64,000 nucleotides of DNA from Actinomadura sp. NBRC 104412 (GCF_030269515.1 NZ_BSTM01000023.1:1-64000); one strand, 5' to 3'. Shown: positions 41,924-50,817, numbered from the stretch's first letter. Program-made: numbers and translations. Notes: a model not told the origin generated them from the sequence alone.

Positions 41924-42697
41924 GTGAATCCGAGGGCGCGCGCGAAGGGTCCGTTCCCGCAGATCGGACATGACCGCAGGTCGGAGGCCCGGCGGCTGAT
42001 CGGCTCCATGGAGCACGGCAAGGGGGTCGGCGACGGCCACTTCAGCGCCCTGGGCATGCTCATCACCGACGCGTCGCTCTGTGCGGACGAACCGGCGCTG
42101 GTCGAGGTGCAGGACGGCCTCCAGTGGCTGGTCCGCACCCACTATCTGGACGTCCCGGCGTTGGACGGCGACCAGCGCGAGCAGCGCGGCCGGATCCTCG
42201 GCCTGATCGACACCGTGCAGTGGGCACTGCGGCGGCTGCCGTCAGGGCTCCAGCTCAGCCTGCACCCGAACGGTCACGCGGCTCGCTTCCTGGTGGCGGT
42301 GGCGCGGCGGCAGGGCATGTCCAACAAGGAGCTCGCCGCCGAGCTCGGCACCGACGAGACCGAGATCAGCCGGGTGGGGCGCAAGCTGCTGGCGGCGGGC
42401 GTGGTGTGGCGCCGCAAGGAGTGGCGCCACAACGCCTGGGACATCACCCCCCGCGGGCGCCAGTACGCGGAGACCGCGGGCCTGCTCCAGGAGGACGAGG
42501 CGGCGGTCCGCGTTCCCGCCGAGCATCCCGCCCCACGCGAGGGCGCGCGTGCCGAGGCGGACGCCCACGGGCTCCCCGGCGAGGCCCCGGAGCCGCGCGA
42601 CCGTTCCGGACGGGCACGCCCCGAATTCCAGGGCCGCGAGGAGGGCGGGCGCGCTCAGGGGAGGTCGCGGCGTTCCGAGGGACGCGGCCAGGGCTGA
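41924..42697 (+). CDS. Winged-helix (MarR-like) DNA-binding protein
   Basis: 257 residues. The middle part has a helix-turn-helix: RFLVAVARRQGMSNKELAAE, then LGTDETEISRVGRKLLAAGVVW (recognition helix about 140-158), and a wing WRHNAWDITPRGRQYAE. The N-terminal 90 residues are helical and unassigned. The C-terminal 70 residues are charged and probably disordered. GTG start. Likely a local regulator of the divergent nitrilase-like gene; inference from position. Confidence 0.7.
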   Translation: MNPRARAKGPFPQIGHDRRSEARRLIGSMEHGKGVGDGHFSALGMLITDASLCADEPALVEVQDGLQWLVRTHYLDVPALDGDQREQRGRILGLIDTVQWALRRLPSGLQLSLHPNGHAARFLVAVARRQGMSNKELAAELGTDETEISRVGRKLLAAGVVWRRKEWRHNAWDITPRGRQYAETAGLLQEDEAAVRVPAEHPAPREGARAEADAHGLPGEAPEPRDRSGRARPEFQGREEGGRAQGRSRRSEGRGQG

Positions 42698-42701
42698 TCT
42701 C

Positions 42702-44603
42702 TCAGGGGCCGGCGATGGCGGCTTCGACCTCCGGATAGTCGACGACGTCCTGGCCGGCCATGGTGAGCAACCGGTCGCGGACCCGCGCCTCCTGCGGCAT
42801 CCGCAGCAGCCGGAAGATCCGCAAGGCGCTCGTCCAGGACGCGCGGGCGGCCTCGCGTTCACCTGCCCACAGCTGGATCCTCGCGAGGGCGTCGAGGGTC
42901 TCGGCCTCGCCGGGCCAGTCCCCGATCGCCCGGAAGATCTCCAGCGCGGGACGGTAGTGCGCGACGGCCCGGTCGGGCCGGCGCAACCGCTGGTAGGCGT
43001 GGCCGAGGCCGTATCCGGCCCACCCTTCGGCGCGCCGGTCGGCCTGTCGCGCCAGTCTCAGCGACCGCTGGAACTGCTCAAGTGATTCGGCATAGCGGCG
43101 GCCACCGGCGTAGGAGAAGCCCAGGCCGCCCAGCGCCCATGCCTGGGCGCCGCGGTCACCCACTTCCGTGGCGATGTGGAGGGTCTCGCGGTGCAGCAGG
43201 GTCGCCTCTTCGTAGCGTTGCAACCTGCGCACGGCCAGGCCGAGGCCGTGCAACGCCCATGCCTCGCCCATCCGGTCACCGATGCGCCGGAAGAGAGGCC
43301 GCGCCCGCAGCAGATGGTCGGCGGACTCGTGGAACAGCCACCTGTCCTGGCAGGCGTAGCCGAGGGCGGTCAGGGCGCGGGCTTCGCCTTCCTCCTCGGC
43401 GGCGTCGCGTGCCGAATCCAGCGCGGTGCGCAGCATGTCGACCCAGTCGACCCAGGGGCCGCGCAGGCTGAACAGCTCCCACAGGGCCAGCGGCAGGCGC
43501 CAGCCGATGTCGTGATTGCCTGTGGCGGCCGCGTGACGGGCGGCGGCCATCAGGTTGACGCGTTCGGCCTCGCACCACTGGTGCGCGTCCCACATGGACG
43601 CGAACGGATGCGCTTGCGCCTGCCGGCCGTGCAGGGAGAGCGAGATGGTGCGGCGCTGCGTGCTCAGAGCGTCCCGTGCGTCGTCGGCGGTGTGCAGGTA
43701 CCAGGACAGGGCACGGCGGACGGCGCTGTCGGCGTCGTCCTCGCCGCCTTCGGTCACGGCCAGTTCTGTGGCGTACTCGCGCGGCGGCCCGGTGAGGCGG
43801 TAGCGGCCGGCCGGGGTCTCCACGAGCAGGTGCGCGCGGGCGAGGGTGTCGAGAAGGCGGCGGGTCTGGGCGGTGGTGGCACCGGACAGGGCGGTGGCGG
43901 CGGGCACCGAGATGTCCGGGCCTGGGTGCAGCGCCAGCAGGCGGAACATGCGTGCGGCCGGGGGCGCCAGCGCGGGACAGGACGATCCCAGGACGGTACG
44001 GGGCTCGTCCGGCAGCCGCAGCCATCCCCAGGCCATCGTCTCCTTCACCCGCACCGGCACTTTGTCGAACGCGCCGAACTCGCCGGCCTCCTGGTGGTGG
44101 ACGACCTCGCCGTAGAACCATTGGGAGACGATCAGCGCCAGGTCGGCCTGCGAGGTGCGCAGCGCCTCCTTCAGCGGCTTCGACTCCAGCAGCCGGAACG
44201 TCTGGTTGATCGACGTCCCGGCCACGCCATGGGCGTCGAACTGCACCTCCCCGGCGTTCAGCGCGACCCGCAGCCGAATCCTGGCGCTGGGCGGGGCCTG
44301 GCGGTTGTGCTCGGCGAGCGCGGCGGACAGCGCTGACATGAACGGCCCGGCCAGCAGTCCCTTCGGGATCTCCGGCGGCACCAGGATCAGCACCCCGTCG
44401 CCCCGGTCCTCGCGGTGGCAGCGCTCCCAGCGCAGCGCCGACCGGCCGAACGCCGTCTCCAGGGCCTTCCGCAGGGCGGCCCGCACCGCGACCTGGACGG
44501 GGTTGGTCCGATCGGGACGGCAGAACTCCTCCACGTCCGCGCACAGGATCGTCCGGTGCACCGCCAGCATCGTCCTACGCGTCGTTGCGTCGTCCACCGT
44601 CAC
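42702..44603 (-). CDS. Cyclase-like domain / TPR signalling protein
   Basis: 633 residues. The N-terminal part (about 10-190) resembles a degenerate class III cyclase domain: MLAVHRTILCADVEEF, DRGDGVLILVPPE and RLRVALNAGEVQFDAHGVAG. Metal-binding residues of true cyclases are not clearly kept. A winged-helix-like stretch follows (about 220-280), then TPR repeats (about 400-610: GEARALTALGYACQ, GEAWALHGLGLAVRR, AQAWALGGLGFSYAG, AEGWAGYGLGHAYQR). GTG start at 44603; longer frames lack a ribosome site. Role unknown, probably signal-responsive regulation. Confidence 0.72.
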   Translation of the reverse strand: MTVDDATTRRTMLAVHRTILCADVEEFCRPDRTNPVQVAVRAALRKALETAFGRSALRWERCHREDRGDGVLILVPPEIPKGLLAGPFMSALSAALAEHNRQAPPSARIRLRVALNAGEVQFDAHGVAGTSINQTFRLLESKPLKEALRTSQADLALIVSQWFYGEVVHHQEAGEFGAFDKVPVRVKETMAWGWLRLPDEPRTVLGSSCPALAPPAARMFRLLALHPGPDISVPAATALSGATTAQTRRLLDTLARAHLLVETPAGRYRLTGPPREYATELAVTEGGEDDADSAVRRALSWYLHTADDARDALSTQRRTISLSLHGRQAQAHPFASMWDAHQWCEAERVNLMAAARHAAATGNHDIGWRLPLALWELFSLRGPWVDWVDMLRTALDSARDAAEEEGEARALTALGYACQDRWLFHESADHLLRARPLFRRIGDRMGEAWALHGLGLAVRRLQRYEEATLLHRETLHIATEVGDRGAQAWALGGLGFSYAGGRRYAESLEQFQRSLRLARQADRRAEGWAGYGLGHAYQRLRRPDRAVAHYRPALEIFRAIGDWPGEAETLDALARIQLWAGEREAARASWTSALRIFRLLRMPQEARVRDRLLTMAGQDVVDYPEVEAAIAGP

Positions 44604-44850
44604 CCCGCGAATTCCCGTGCATTGGGCGGTGCAGATGCTCGGTCGAATGCACGTGCACGCAGAGATGGTAACGCCATTCCCCGTTTGCGTGCGTGACTTC
44701 GCGCACAAGGCCGCCGCCGCACGGACTTCCACGGAAGGGAGTGCGGGGGGACGGTGCGAGGCGCGCGGGTTTCGGACGGCCAGAGGACGGCCAGAAGTGG
44801 AAACGGACGGCACGCCCCGCGTGCCGTCCGTTTCCAGGTTGCGGGTCGCC
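44604..44850. other. Intergenic, 247 bp
   Basis: Holds the long stem-loop after lsr2 (44799-44835) and the promoter of the TPR gene, which is not clearly visible. No gene seen. Confidence 0.5.
44799..44835 (-). terminator. Perfect 17-bp stem-loop terminator after lsr2
   Basis: The arms 44799-44815 and 44819-44835 are exact reverse complements (GGAAACGGACGGCACGC), with a CCC loop, 15 bp after the lsr2 stop. The strongest hairpin of the chromosomal part of the window. Confidence 0.75.
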
Positions 44851-45273
44851 CTAAGCGTCGTCGTCGGGCTGGTCCGCCGGAGGCGCCGGGGTGTCGGACG
44901 CCTGGGTGTCGGGCGCGGTGTCGGGCGCGGCGTCGGGGTGGGCTTGGATGAACGCCGCGTAGACCTCGTCGGCGATCACGCCCCGCGCCGAGACCTCGAC
45001 GTCGTTCTCCCGCGCCCACGCGCGCACGTCGGAGTTGGTGTAACCCTTGACCTTCGCCGCGCTCGCGGCCTTGCGCCCCCGCCCGGCGGCCTTGACCTCA
45101 CGGGCCCTGTCCACGAACTGCTCGACCGTGGCGAGCGCGTCCCGCAGCCGCTTGTCGTTGGCCTCGCTGAGATCGATCGTGAACGTCCGTCCCAGGACCT
45201 CGAAGTCACGCTTGGCGACATCGCTGTCCTCGGTCCCGTCGATGTCGTCGACGAGGATGACCTTCTCCGCCAT
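44851..45273 (-). CDS. lsr2: Lsr2-family nucleoid-associated protein
   Basis: 140 residues. H-NS-like protein that bridges DNA and silences AT-rich foreign genes. N-terminal dimerisation strands (AEKVILVDDIDGTE, then TFTIDLSE), linker GRGRKAAS, C-terminal DNA-binding domain with YTNSDVRAWARENDVEVSARG. The hook reads SARGVI, where M. tuberculosis Lsr2 has a RGR core, so binding may be weaker or altered. The acidic Ala/Pro/Asp tail (last 30 residues) is an extra. Actinomycetes often have more than one Lsr2; whether this is the main copy is unknown. Confidence 0.92.
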   Translation of the reverse strand: MAEKVILVDDIDGTEDSDVAKRDFEVLGRTFTIDLSEANDKRLRDALATVEQFVDRAREVKAAGRGRKAASAAKVKGYTNSDVRAWARENDVEVSARGVIADEVYAAFIQAHPDAAPDTAPDTQASDTPAPPADQPDDDA

Positions 45274-45429
45274 GTGGTCCTTTCTGCTAGGCCGGCTACC
45301 CAGACGCTAGCGGACGGCGGGGACAACACCGGACGCCCCGCACCGGCGTGGCGCTACCGTCCGTGACGACCGCCGCGCGGAAGGGGCGGATGCGCGCCGC
45401 GCTTCCGGTGGCGGGCGGCCAGGGTGACG

Positions 45430-46989
45430 ATGGTGCCCATGGGAAGCGGAACCGTCGCGGTGCTCGGCAACGGGCCCGTCGGGCAGACCGCCGCGCTGCT
45501 GCTCGCCCGCTGGGGCGTGCGCGTGGTCGTGGTGGACGGCCGTCCCGGGCGCGACCGCATCGGGTCCAAGTCGATCTGCCAGCAGCGCGACGTCCTGGAC
45601 GTGTGGGACAGCGTGGGCGCGGGCCGTGCCATCGCGGCCGAGGGCGTCACCTGGACGACCGCGCGCACGTTCTGCCGTGACCGCGAGCTGTTCGCCTGCG
45701 CGCTGCCCGACCCGGGGGTGTCGGCGTTCCCGCCGTTCGTCAACATCTCGCAGTCCCGTACCGAGGAGATCCTGGACGAGCGGATCGCCGCGCAACCGCT
45801 GATCGACGTGCGCTGGGACCATGAGGTCACCGGCATCGACCAGGACGACGCGGGCGTGACGGTCACCTGCCGGACCGGCGGGGGGCCGCGCGAGATCCGC
45901 GCCGACTACGCCGTGGCCGCCACGGGCGCGCATGGCGGCGTGCGGCGGATGCTGGGCGTGGCGTTCGACGGGCGCTCGTTCGACGACCTGTTCCTGATCT
46001 GCGACATCCGCGCCGACCTGCCGGGATGGGCGAACGAGCGGCGGTTCTACTTCGACCCGTCCTGGAACCCGGGCCGCCAGGTGCTGATCCATCCGTGCCC
46101 GGGGCGGACGTTCCGGATCGACTGGCAGGTCCCGGCCGGCTACGACCTGGCGGCCGAGGAGGTCTCCGGCGGGCTGGACGCGCGGATCCGCGCCATCGTC
46201 GGCGACCGCCCGTACGAGGTCGTGTGGAAGTCGGTGTACCGCTTCAGCTCGCGCGTCGCGGACCGGATGCGCGTGGGCCGGGTCCTGCTCGCCGGCGACT
46301 GCGCGCACGTCTACTCGCCCTTCGGCGCCCGTGGCCTGAACTCCGGGGTCGGGGACGCGGAGAACGCCGCGTGGAAGCTGGCCTACGCGCTCCGCGGCGA
46401 GGCAGGTCCCGGACTGCTGGAGAGCTACCACGCCGAACGGCACGCCGCCGCGCTGGAGAACCTTGAGGTCACTTCCGCGACGATGGACTTCCTCGTCCCG
46501 CAGGACGACGCCGCCCGCCGTCACCGCGCGGACGTGCTGGCACGCGCGGCCACCGACGCCACAGCCCGTTCCCAGGTGGATTCGGGGCGGCTCGCCGAGC
46601 CCTTCTGGTACGTCGCGTCCCCGCTGACGACGCCCGATCCGGAACGTCCCTTCGCGGGACGCCCGCCGCGTGGCCACGTCCCGCCGCCCGGTCCCGGGGT
46701 CCTGCTTCCCGACGCGCCCGTGACGGCGCGCCGCGACCACATGCGTGCTTTGGCACGGGACGGGTTCCTCGCGTTGACGACCGAGGGTGTCACGTTGCGG
46801 GACGTGCCGGTGCCGGTGCTCGCCCTTGCGGAGATCGACCGGACGGGCGGTCTCGCCAAGGCCCTGGGCGCCCGTCCCGGGGAGATCTGGCTGGTGCGTC
46901 CCGACGCCTATGTCGCGGCCGTGCTGTACGACCCGGCGGACCTGTCTGCGGCGCTGCGCCGTGCCCTCGGCGAGGTCGTCACCGGCTGA
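45430..46989 (+). CDS. FAD-dependent aromatic monooxygenase
   Basis: 519 residues. PHBH-type flavin hydroxylase: dinucleotide fold GNGPVGQTAALLLARWG at the start, middle DG-type strand, and flavin-binding GDCAHVYSPFGARGLNSGVGDAENAAWKLA at about 290-320. The C-terminal thioredoxin-like domain (about 400-519) is of the MhpA/PgaE class. Probably hydroxylates a phenolic or polyketide substrate with NAD(P)H. The start is ATG 45430 after AGGG; GTG 45424 and ATG 45439 are alternatives. A single gene, convergent with the nitroreductase. The lack of a catabolic cluster leaves the substrate open. Confidence 0.88.
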   Translation: MVPMGSGTVAVLGNGPVGQTAALLLARWGVRVVVVDGRPGRDRIGSKSICQQRDVLDVWDSVGAGRAIAAEGVTWTTARTFCRDRELFACALPDPGVSAFPPFVNISQSRTEEILDERIAAQPLIDVRWDHEVTGIDQDDAGVTVTCRTGGGPREIRADYAVAATGAHGGVRRMLGVAFDGRSFDDLFLICDIRADLPGWANERRFYFDPSWNPGRQVLIHPCPGRTFRIDWQVPAGYDLAAEEVSGGLDARIRAIVGDRPYEVVWKSVYRFSSRVADRMRVGRVLLAGDCAHVYSPFGARGLNSGVGDAENAAWKLAYALRGEAGPGLLESYHAERHAAALENLEVTSATMDFLVPQDDAARRHRADVLARAATDATARSQVDSGRLAEPFWYVASPLTTPDPERPFAGRPPRGHVPPPGPGVLLPDAPVTARRDHMRALARDGFLALTTEGVTLRDVPVPVLALAEIDRTGGLAKALGARPGEIWLVRPDAYVAAVLYDPADLSAALRRALGEVVTG

Positions 46990-46999
46990 AGACGTGCGC

Positions 47000-47503
47000 C
47001 TACCAGCGTTCGCGATGCACGACCTGGTCGAACGGCTTGCGGTCGGGCCGCTGGATCGGGCGCAGCGGCCGGTCCGCCGGCACCCCGAACGCGATCAGGA
47101 ACGCGCAGACCTTGTCCTCGGGGAAGCCCAGCAGTTCACGGGCCAGTTCCTGGTCGGAGACGCTGGCGTGGCCGCTGCCGATGCCGAGGTCGGCCGCGGC
47201 CAGCATCATCGCCATCGTGGCCTGGCCCAGGTCGAACCGTGCCCTCTCCTGCGTGGCGGCGTCCGTGACCAGGGCGATGGTGGCGGCCGAGCGCGCCACG
47301 TGCCCCGCGCCTCCCCAGACGCGGGCCAGCTCCTCCAAGCGCCGCCGCTGCGCCACCAGCACGAAGTCCCACGGCTGCCAGTTCTGGGACGACGGCGCCC
47401 GGCGCCCCGCCTCCAGAATCCTGTCGAGCTGCTCCTTCGGCAGGGGCTCGTCCTGGTACGACCGGACGTTGCGCCGGGACGTGATGGCTTCCCAGGTTTC
47501 CAC
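47000..47503 (-). CDS. Nitroreductase family protein
   Basis: 167 residues. FMN-binding fold: TWEAITSRRNVRSYQDEPL (phosphate-binding Arg-Arg), RAPSSQNWQPWDFVLV, and the final FGVPAD-RP loop. Shorter than classic nitroreductases. Likely an NAD(P)H-dependent reductase of quinones or nitro compounds; substrate unknown. ATG start. Ends 10 bp from the convergent monooxygenase. Confidence 0.9.
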   Translation of the reverse strand: METWEAITSRRNVRSYQDEPLPKEQLDRILEAGRRAPSSQNWQPWDFVLVAQRRRLEELARVWGGAGHVARSAATIALVTDAATQERARFDLGQATMAMMLAAADLGIGSGHASVSDQELARELLGFPEDKVCAFLIAFGVPADRPLRPIQRPDRKPFDQVVHRERW

Positions 47504-47550
47504 GCGGCTGGCCTTTCTTGGTGTCGGTGATCGGGTCGTGCGCCGTCCGC

Positions 47551-47970
47551 TCAGGTGTTGGGCGGCTTGGCGCTGATGTCCGCGAGCGCCGACCGGGAGT
47601 CCCGTTCGATCGCCAGGTCACCGAGGCTGATCGCGCCGACGGCACGGCCGTCCTGCACCACCGGCAGGCGGCGGATCGCGTGCTCGCGCAGCAGCCGCTC
47701 GGCCGTCTCGGCGTCGTCGCCCGGGGAGACCGTGACCGGGTCGGCGCTGCACACCTCGCGGACGGTCGTCGCGGCCATGTCGCGGCCCAGCGCCACCCCG
47801 CGCACCACGATGTCGCGATCGGTCAGGAGGCCGACCAGGCGGCCCTCTTCGGCGACCAGGACATCGCCGATCCCATGCTCGCGCATCTGCACCGCGGCAT
47901 GGACGAGGGACGCCTCGGGCGGCACCGCCACCGGCGCGGGTGTCATCACCTCTCCCACGATCTGTGCCAT
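47551..47970 (-). CDS. Two-CBS-domain protein
   Basis: 139 residues, a Bateman module. CBS1 (about 5-60: VMTPAPVAVPPEASLVHAAVQM, VGLLTDRDIVVRGVA) and CBS2 (about 70-125: CSADPVTVSPGDDAETAERLL, VGAISLGDLA). Such proteins bind adenine nucleotides and sense energy state. The start is the ATG at 47970, AAGGGGG 5 nt upstream; the frame is open for 138 further codons without a good start. Stand-alone CBS proteins are abundant in actinomycetes, some stress-induced. Confidence 0.9.
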   Translation of the reverse strand: MAQIVGEVMTPAPVAVPPEASLVHAAVQMREHGIGDVLVAEEGRLVGLLTDRDIVVRGVALGRDMAATTVREVCSADPVTVSPGDDAETAERLLREHAIRRLPVVQDGRAVGAISLGDLAIERDSRSALADISAKPPNT

Positions 47971-48109
47971 GGTCGGCCCCCTTGATGTTCTGCGGCTTCG
48001 CGATCTCTCACGCCGCGCATACCCAGGGATCCGCCCCGTATCCGCGACGCCCGAGGGAAAGGGGACGGATCCAGCGATGGTGCGGATCCGTCCCCGTAGC
48101 GGGAGCCGG

Positions 48110-48190
48110 TTACCTGGCGACGTGGACGACGAAGCTGGTCGACGCCGTCCTTCCCTGGTAGCGGACCGTGGCGGTGACCGTCGCGATGCC
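48110..48190 (-). pseudogene. C-terminal scrap of a secreted beta-domain protein
   Basis: About 27 codons ending at a TGA-type stop (48110) read PGIATVTATVRYQGRTAST and FVVHVAR. This looks like the last beta-strands of an Ig-like/NEW3-type domain of secreted hydrolases. Upstream of the scrap the frame becomes Arg-rich with no domain character. No start. It faces the ROK fragment, and both are cut at about the same point. Confidence 0.5.
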
Positions 48191-48194
48191 TGGA

Positions 48195-48574
48195 CGCTCG
48201 GGGCGCGTGCGCTCACCGCCGCAGTCGCGCACACCCGCGGCCCGGAGATCACGCTCGCGGACGTGCTGGAACTGGCCGAGTGCGGGGATCCCGGCTGCCT
48301 GCGCGTCCTGGTGGACGCGGGCCGCACGGTGGGACGCGCGCTGTCCGGCATCTGTCCCGTCCTCGACCCCAAACTGGTGATCATCGGCGGTCAGCTCGCG
48401 GCGGCCGGGGCGCCGCTGCTCGACGGCGTCCGCGAGATCCTGGCCCGGCGGCTGCCGCCCGCGGTCAGCCAGGGCGTCACCATCGTGGCCGGCAGCCTCG
48501 GCGACCGCGCCGAGGTTTTGGGCGCCGTCGCCCTCGCGACCCGCGGCACCTCCGCCCACCTCCTCGCAAGGTGA
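48195..48574 (+). pseudogene. C-terminal fragment of a ROK-family protein
   Basis: About 126 codons matching the C-terminal third of ROK sugar kinases/regulators: ITLADVLELAECGDPGCLRVL, DAGRTVGRALSGICPVLDPKLVIIGG and GSLGDRAEVLGAVALAT. The ATP-binding and sugar-binding N-terminal two thirds and a start codon are missing; upstream the frame reads into the scrap on the other strand. The gene is therefore broken, most likely by a deletion that joined two genes tail to tail. The remaining sequence has no internal stop, suggesting a recent event. Confidence 0.75.
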
Positions 48575-48653
48575 TCCTCAACCTCGTCCGCGGTCGTACG
48601 TTTGCCGCGCGCGGAGCGGGCAGGGGTGGGGGAGACCGATGAGAGGAGAACCG

Positions 48654-49223
48654 ATGCCTGACGTCTTCGATGTTCTCTCCCGGGACCATGCCGAGGTCAA
48701 GCGGGTCTGCACCGAACTCGAAGAGGGCCGCCCGCCGCCGTCCGGCGAGGACGGGCGGCGGCTCCGCAAGAACATGGTGGAGCAGCTCATCATCGAGGAG
48801 TCCAAGCACGAGGCGGTCGAGGAGGAGTACTTCTGGCCGACCGTGCGCGAGCTCGTCCCCGACGGCGACCGGCTGGCCGACCACGCGGTCGCGCAGGAGC
48901 AGGAGGCCAAGAAGACCCTCAACGACCTGAGGCACGCCGAGGCCGGCTCGGACCGGTTCGAGGAACTGCTGGCCTCGTTCATCGCCGAGGGCCGCGAGCA
49001 CATCGCCTACGAGGAGGACCAGGTGTGGCCTGAGCTGCGCAAGGTCATCACGCAGGAGCGCGCTCAGGACCTCGGGCGCAAGCTCGAAGAGGGCAAGAAG
49101 CGGGCCCCGACCCGGCCGCATCCGAACACGCCGCCGACGCCGGGCGTGCTCAAGGGCGCGGGCGCCGCGGTCGCGATGGCCGACAGGGTCCTCGACAAGG
49201 TCACCGGCCGAGGCCGCGGCTGA
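48654..49223 (+). CDS. Hemerythrin-like (HHE) domain protein
   Basis: 189 residues. Four-helix HHE domain about 1-145: VFDVLSRDHAEVKRVC, QLIIEESKHEAVEEEYFWP, HAVAQEQEAKKTL, and EHIAYEEDQVWPELR carry the His and Glu ligands of a di-iron site. Possible roles are O2/NO sensing or iron handling; not decided by sequence. The C-terminal 45 residues are basic and Pro-rich. The start is ATG 48654 (MPDVFDV) with GAGGAGAA upstream; ATG 48639 is an alternative. Convergent with the DUF3040 gene. Confidence 0.88.
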   Translation: MPDVFDVLSRDHAEVKRVCTELEEGRPPPSGEDGRRLRKNMVEQLIIEESKHEAVEEEYFWPTVRELVPDGDRLADHAVAQEQEAKKTLNDLRHAEAGSDRFEELLASFIAEGREHIAYEEDQVWPELRKVITQERAQDLGRKLEEGKKRAPTRPHPNTPPTPGVLKGAGAAVAMADRVLDKVTGRGRG

Positions 49224-49230
49224 GACGCCT

Positions 49231-49279
49231 CTTCCGGCGGTACGCGCACGGTCATTCGCCGGGCACGTACCGCCGGAAG
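49231..49279. terminator. Bidirectional terminator with 14-bp perfect stem
   Basis: CTTCCGGCGGTACG (49231-49244) and CGTACCGCCGGAAG (49266-49279) are exact complements with a 21-nt loop, between the convergent hemerythrin and DUF3040 genes. The right arm also encodes the last residues of the DUF3040 protein. Confidence 0.65.
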
Positions 49280-49575
49280 TCCTCACAGCCGGCGGTGGGA
49301 CACTGCGACCCGCCCTCATCCGCGGGCGGGTTCGCCGTCAGCGCGTGCGCACCCAGGACGAGGAGGGCGAGGAAGACCAGCGCGAGCACCATCGCCGTCG
49401 CCGTCCCGCCACCGCGCGCCGGCAGGCCGTGCGGAGCCAGCCGCGGGGAGACACGCGCGGGCGGGTCGGGCTCCTCAAGGCCCGTGGACAGCAGCGAGGC
49501 CAGGTCCGGATCGTCCACCGCCAGCCGTTGCTCCAGTTGCTGGAGCCTGCGTGCCTCATCCTGCGAGAGCTTCAT
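49252..49575 (-). CDS. DUF3040-like small membrane protein
   Basis: 107 residues. The N-terminus MKLSQDEARRLQQLEQRLA, then DDPDLASLL, matches the DUF3040 start (a short amphipathic helix plus DP-x-A-x-x-L). One membrane helix (about 60-80: TAMVLALVFLALLVLGAHAL) and a short tail with two Cys (CPTAGC). Function unknown; the family is confined to actinobacteria. ATG start. Confidence 0.75.
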   Translation of the reverse strand: MKLSQDEARRLQQLEQRLAVDDPDLASLLSTGLEEPDPPARVSPRLAPHGLPARGGGTATAMVLALVFLALLVLGAHALTANPPADEGGSQCPTAGCEDFRRYVPGE

Positions 49576-49710
49576 GTTTCCCCCGTCATAGCGACGCGTC
49601 GGAACGCCGTTTCACTTCGGATGCGTTCCCTCTGGGCGCAGCCCATGCGCGGTTTGACGGAAAGCGTGCAGTTCGCGCGTTGCGCCGATGCCGTACGCGG
49701 CGCGTCAAGC

Positions 49711-50817
49711 CTACCCGGGGCCTTGCGGTGCCGATGTCGCCGGGATGCCTTCGGGCGACGGCGCATCGGAACGCCGTCTGAGGAGCAACATGGCGGCGTC
49801 ATCCTGGAACGGTGACGCGGAGTGCGCGAGCAGATCCGCCTGGAGCCTGTCGAGCGCCTTCTCCGGGTCATCGTCCCGAAGCAGCCCGGCCCGTTCGACG
49901 AGCGGGTAGAAGGCCCCGCGGGCATCGCGCGCCTCGATCACCCCGTCGGTGTACAGCAGCAGTTGGTCCTCGGGCGCGAACGGCACCTCGGACAGCGGCG
50001 GCCGGATGTCGGCGAGCGGCGATATGCCCAGCGGCGGCGCGGGCTCGGAAGGCTCGACCAGCTCGACACAGCCGTCCGCGCGCAGCACCAGCGGCGCGGG
50101 ATGACCGCAGTTGAGCAGGAGGATGCGGTCGGCCACCTGGAGTTCGGCCAGGACCGCGGTGACGAACTCCTCCTCGTTCAACCGACGCGACAACGTGCGT
50201 TCCAACCGCGTCGCCACGCCCGCCAGGTCGCGCTCGTCATAGGCCGCTTCGCGGAACGTGCCGAGGACGGCGGCGGCTGTCTCGACCGCGTCCAGTCCCT
50301 TGCCCTGCACGTCCCCCACGATCAGCCGCACGCCCCTGGGGGTGACCACGACCTCGTACAGGTCGCCACCGATACGGGCCCTGGCCGTGGCCGAGATGTA
50401 CCGCACGGCCGCGTGAATGGAGCCGACGCGCGTCGGCACCGGACGCAGCAGCACCCGCTGCGCGGCCTCCGCGACCGTACGGATGTCGGCGAGCTCCCGG
50501 GCTCTGTCCTGCCTGATCTTCCCCGCGAAGATCCCGGCGGCGACGACACCGGCGATGGTGACGATGCTGAGGTAGGCCGTGCGGGTGCCCAGCAGGCCGT
50601 TGTAGGCCGCCAGGAGCCCGGCCAAGGTCACCGCGACCGCGCCGACGACGACCATCCGCCAGACCCCGCCGGTCAGGCTCGCGAACGCCGGCCCGAGCGA
50701 CAGGATGGGCAGGAAGGCGTGCCCGGGACCGCCGACGTAGTCGATGGCCGCCACAAGGACCATCACTCCGTACGGCAGCACGCGCAGGAACCATCCGCCG
50801 ACCCGCCTGGAAATCAC
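49711..50817 (-). CDS. Membrane SpoIIE-type PP2C phosphatase (second copy)
   Basis: 368 residues. N-terminal membrane region with about four short helices (VLPYGVMVLVAAIDYVGG, AFLPILSLGPAFASL, MVVVGAVAVTLAGLLAAY and a weaker one). Phosphatase domain: RIGGDLYEVV, GDVQGKGLDAVETA, NCGHPAPLVL, LLYTDGVIEARD and FQDDAAMLLL. This layout (MASE-like membrane plus SpoIIE) is common in Streptomyces. The start is GTG 50817, preceded by a G-rich GGGAGAG, close but usable; a TTG 29 codons upstream overlaps the next gene. Confidence 0.87.
   Translation of the reverse strand: MISRRVGGWFLRVLPYGVMVLVAAIDYVGGPGHAFLPILSLGPAFASLTGGVWRMVVVGAVAVTLAGLLAAYNGLLGTRTAYLSIVTIAGVVAAGIFAGKIRQDRARELADIRTVAEAAQRVLLRPVPTRVGSIHAAVRYISATARARIGGDLYEVVVTPRGVRLIVGDVQGKGLDAVETAAAVLGTFREAAYDERDLAGVATRLERTLSRRLNEEEFVTAVLAELQVADRILLLNCGHPAPLVLRADGCVELVEPSEPAPPLGISPLADIRPPLSEVPFAPEDQLLLYTDGVIEARDARGAFYPLVERAGLLRDDDPEKALDRLQADLLAHSASPFQDDAAMLLLRRRSDAPSPEGIPATSAPQGPG

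Noticed and set aside
49590..49785. TCGGAACGCCGT occurring twice near the DUF3040 and phosphatase genes
   Set aside because: Two short matches in opposite contexts in GC-rich DNA; one lies in coding sequence, so chance is likely.
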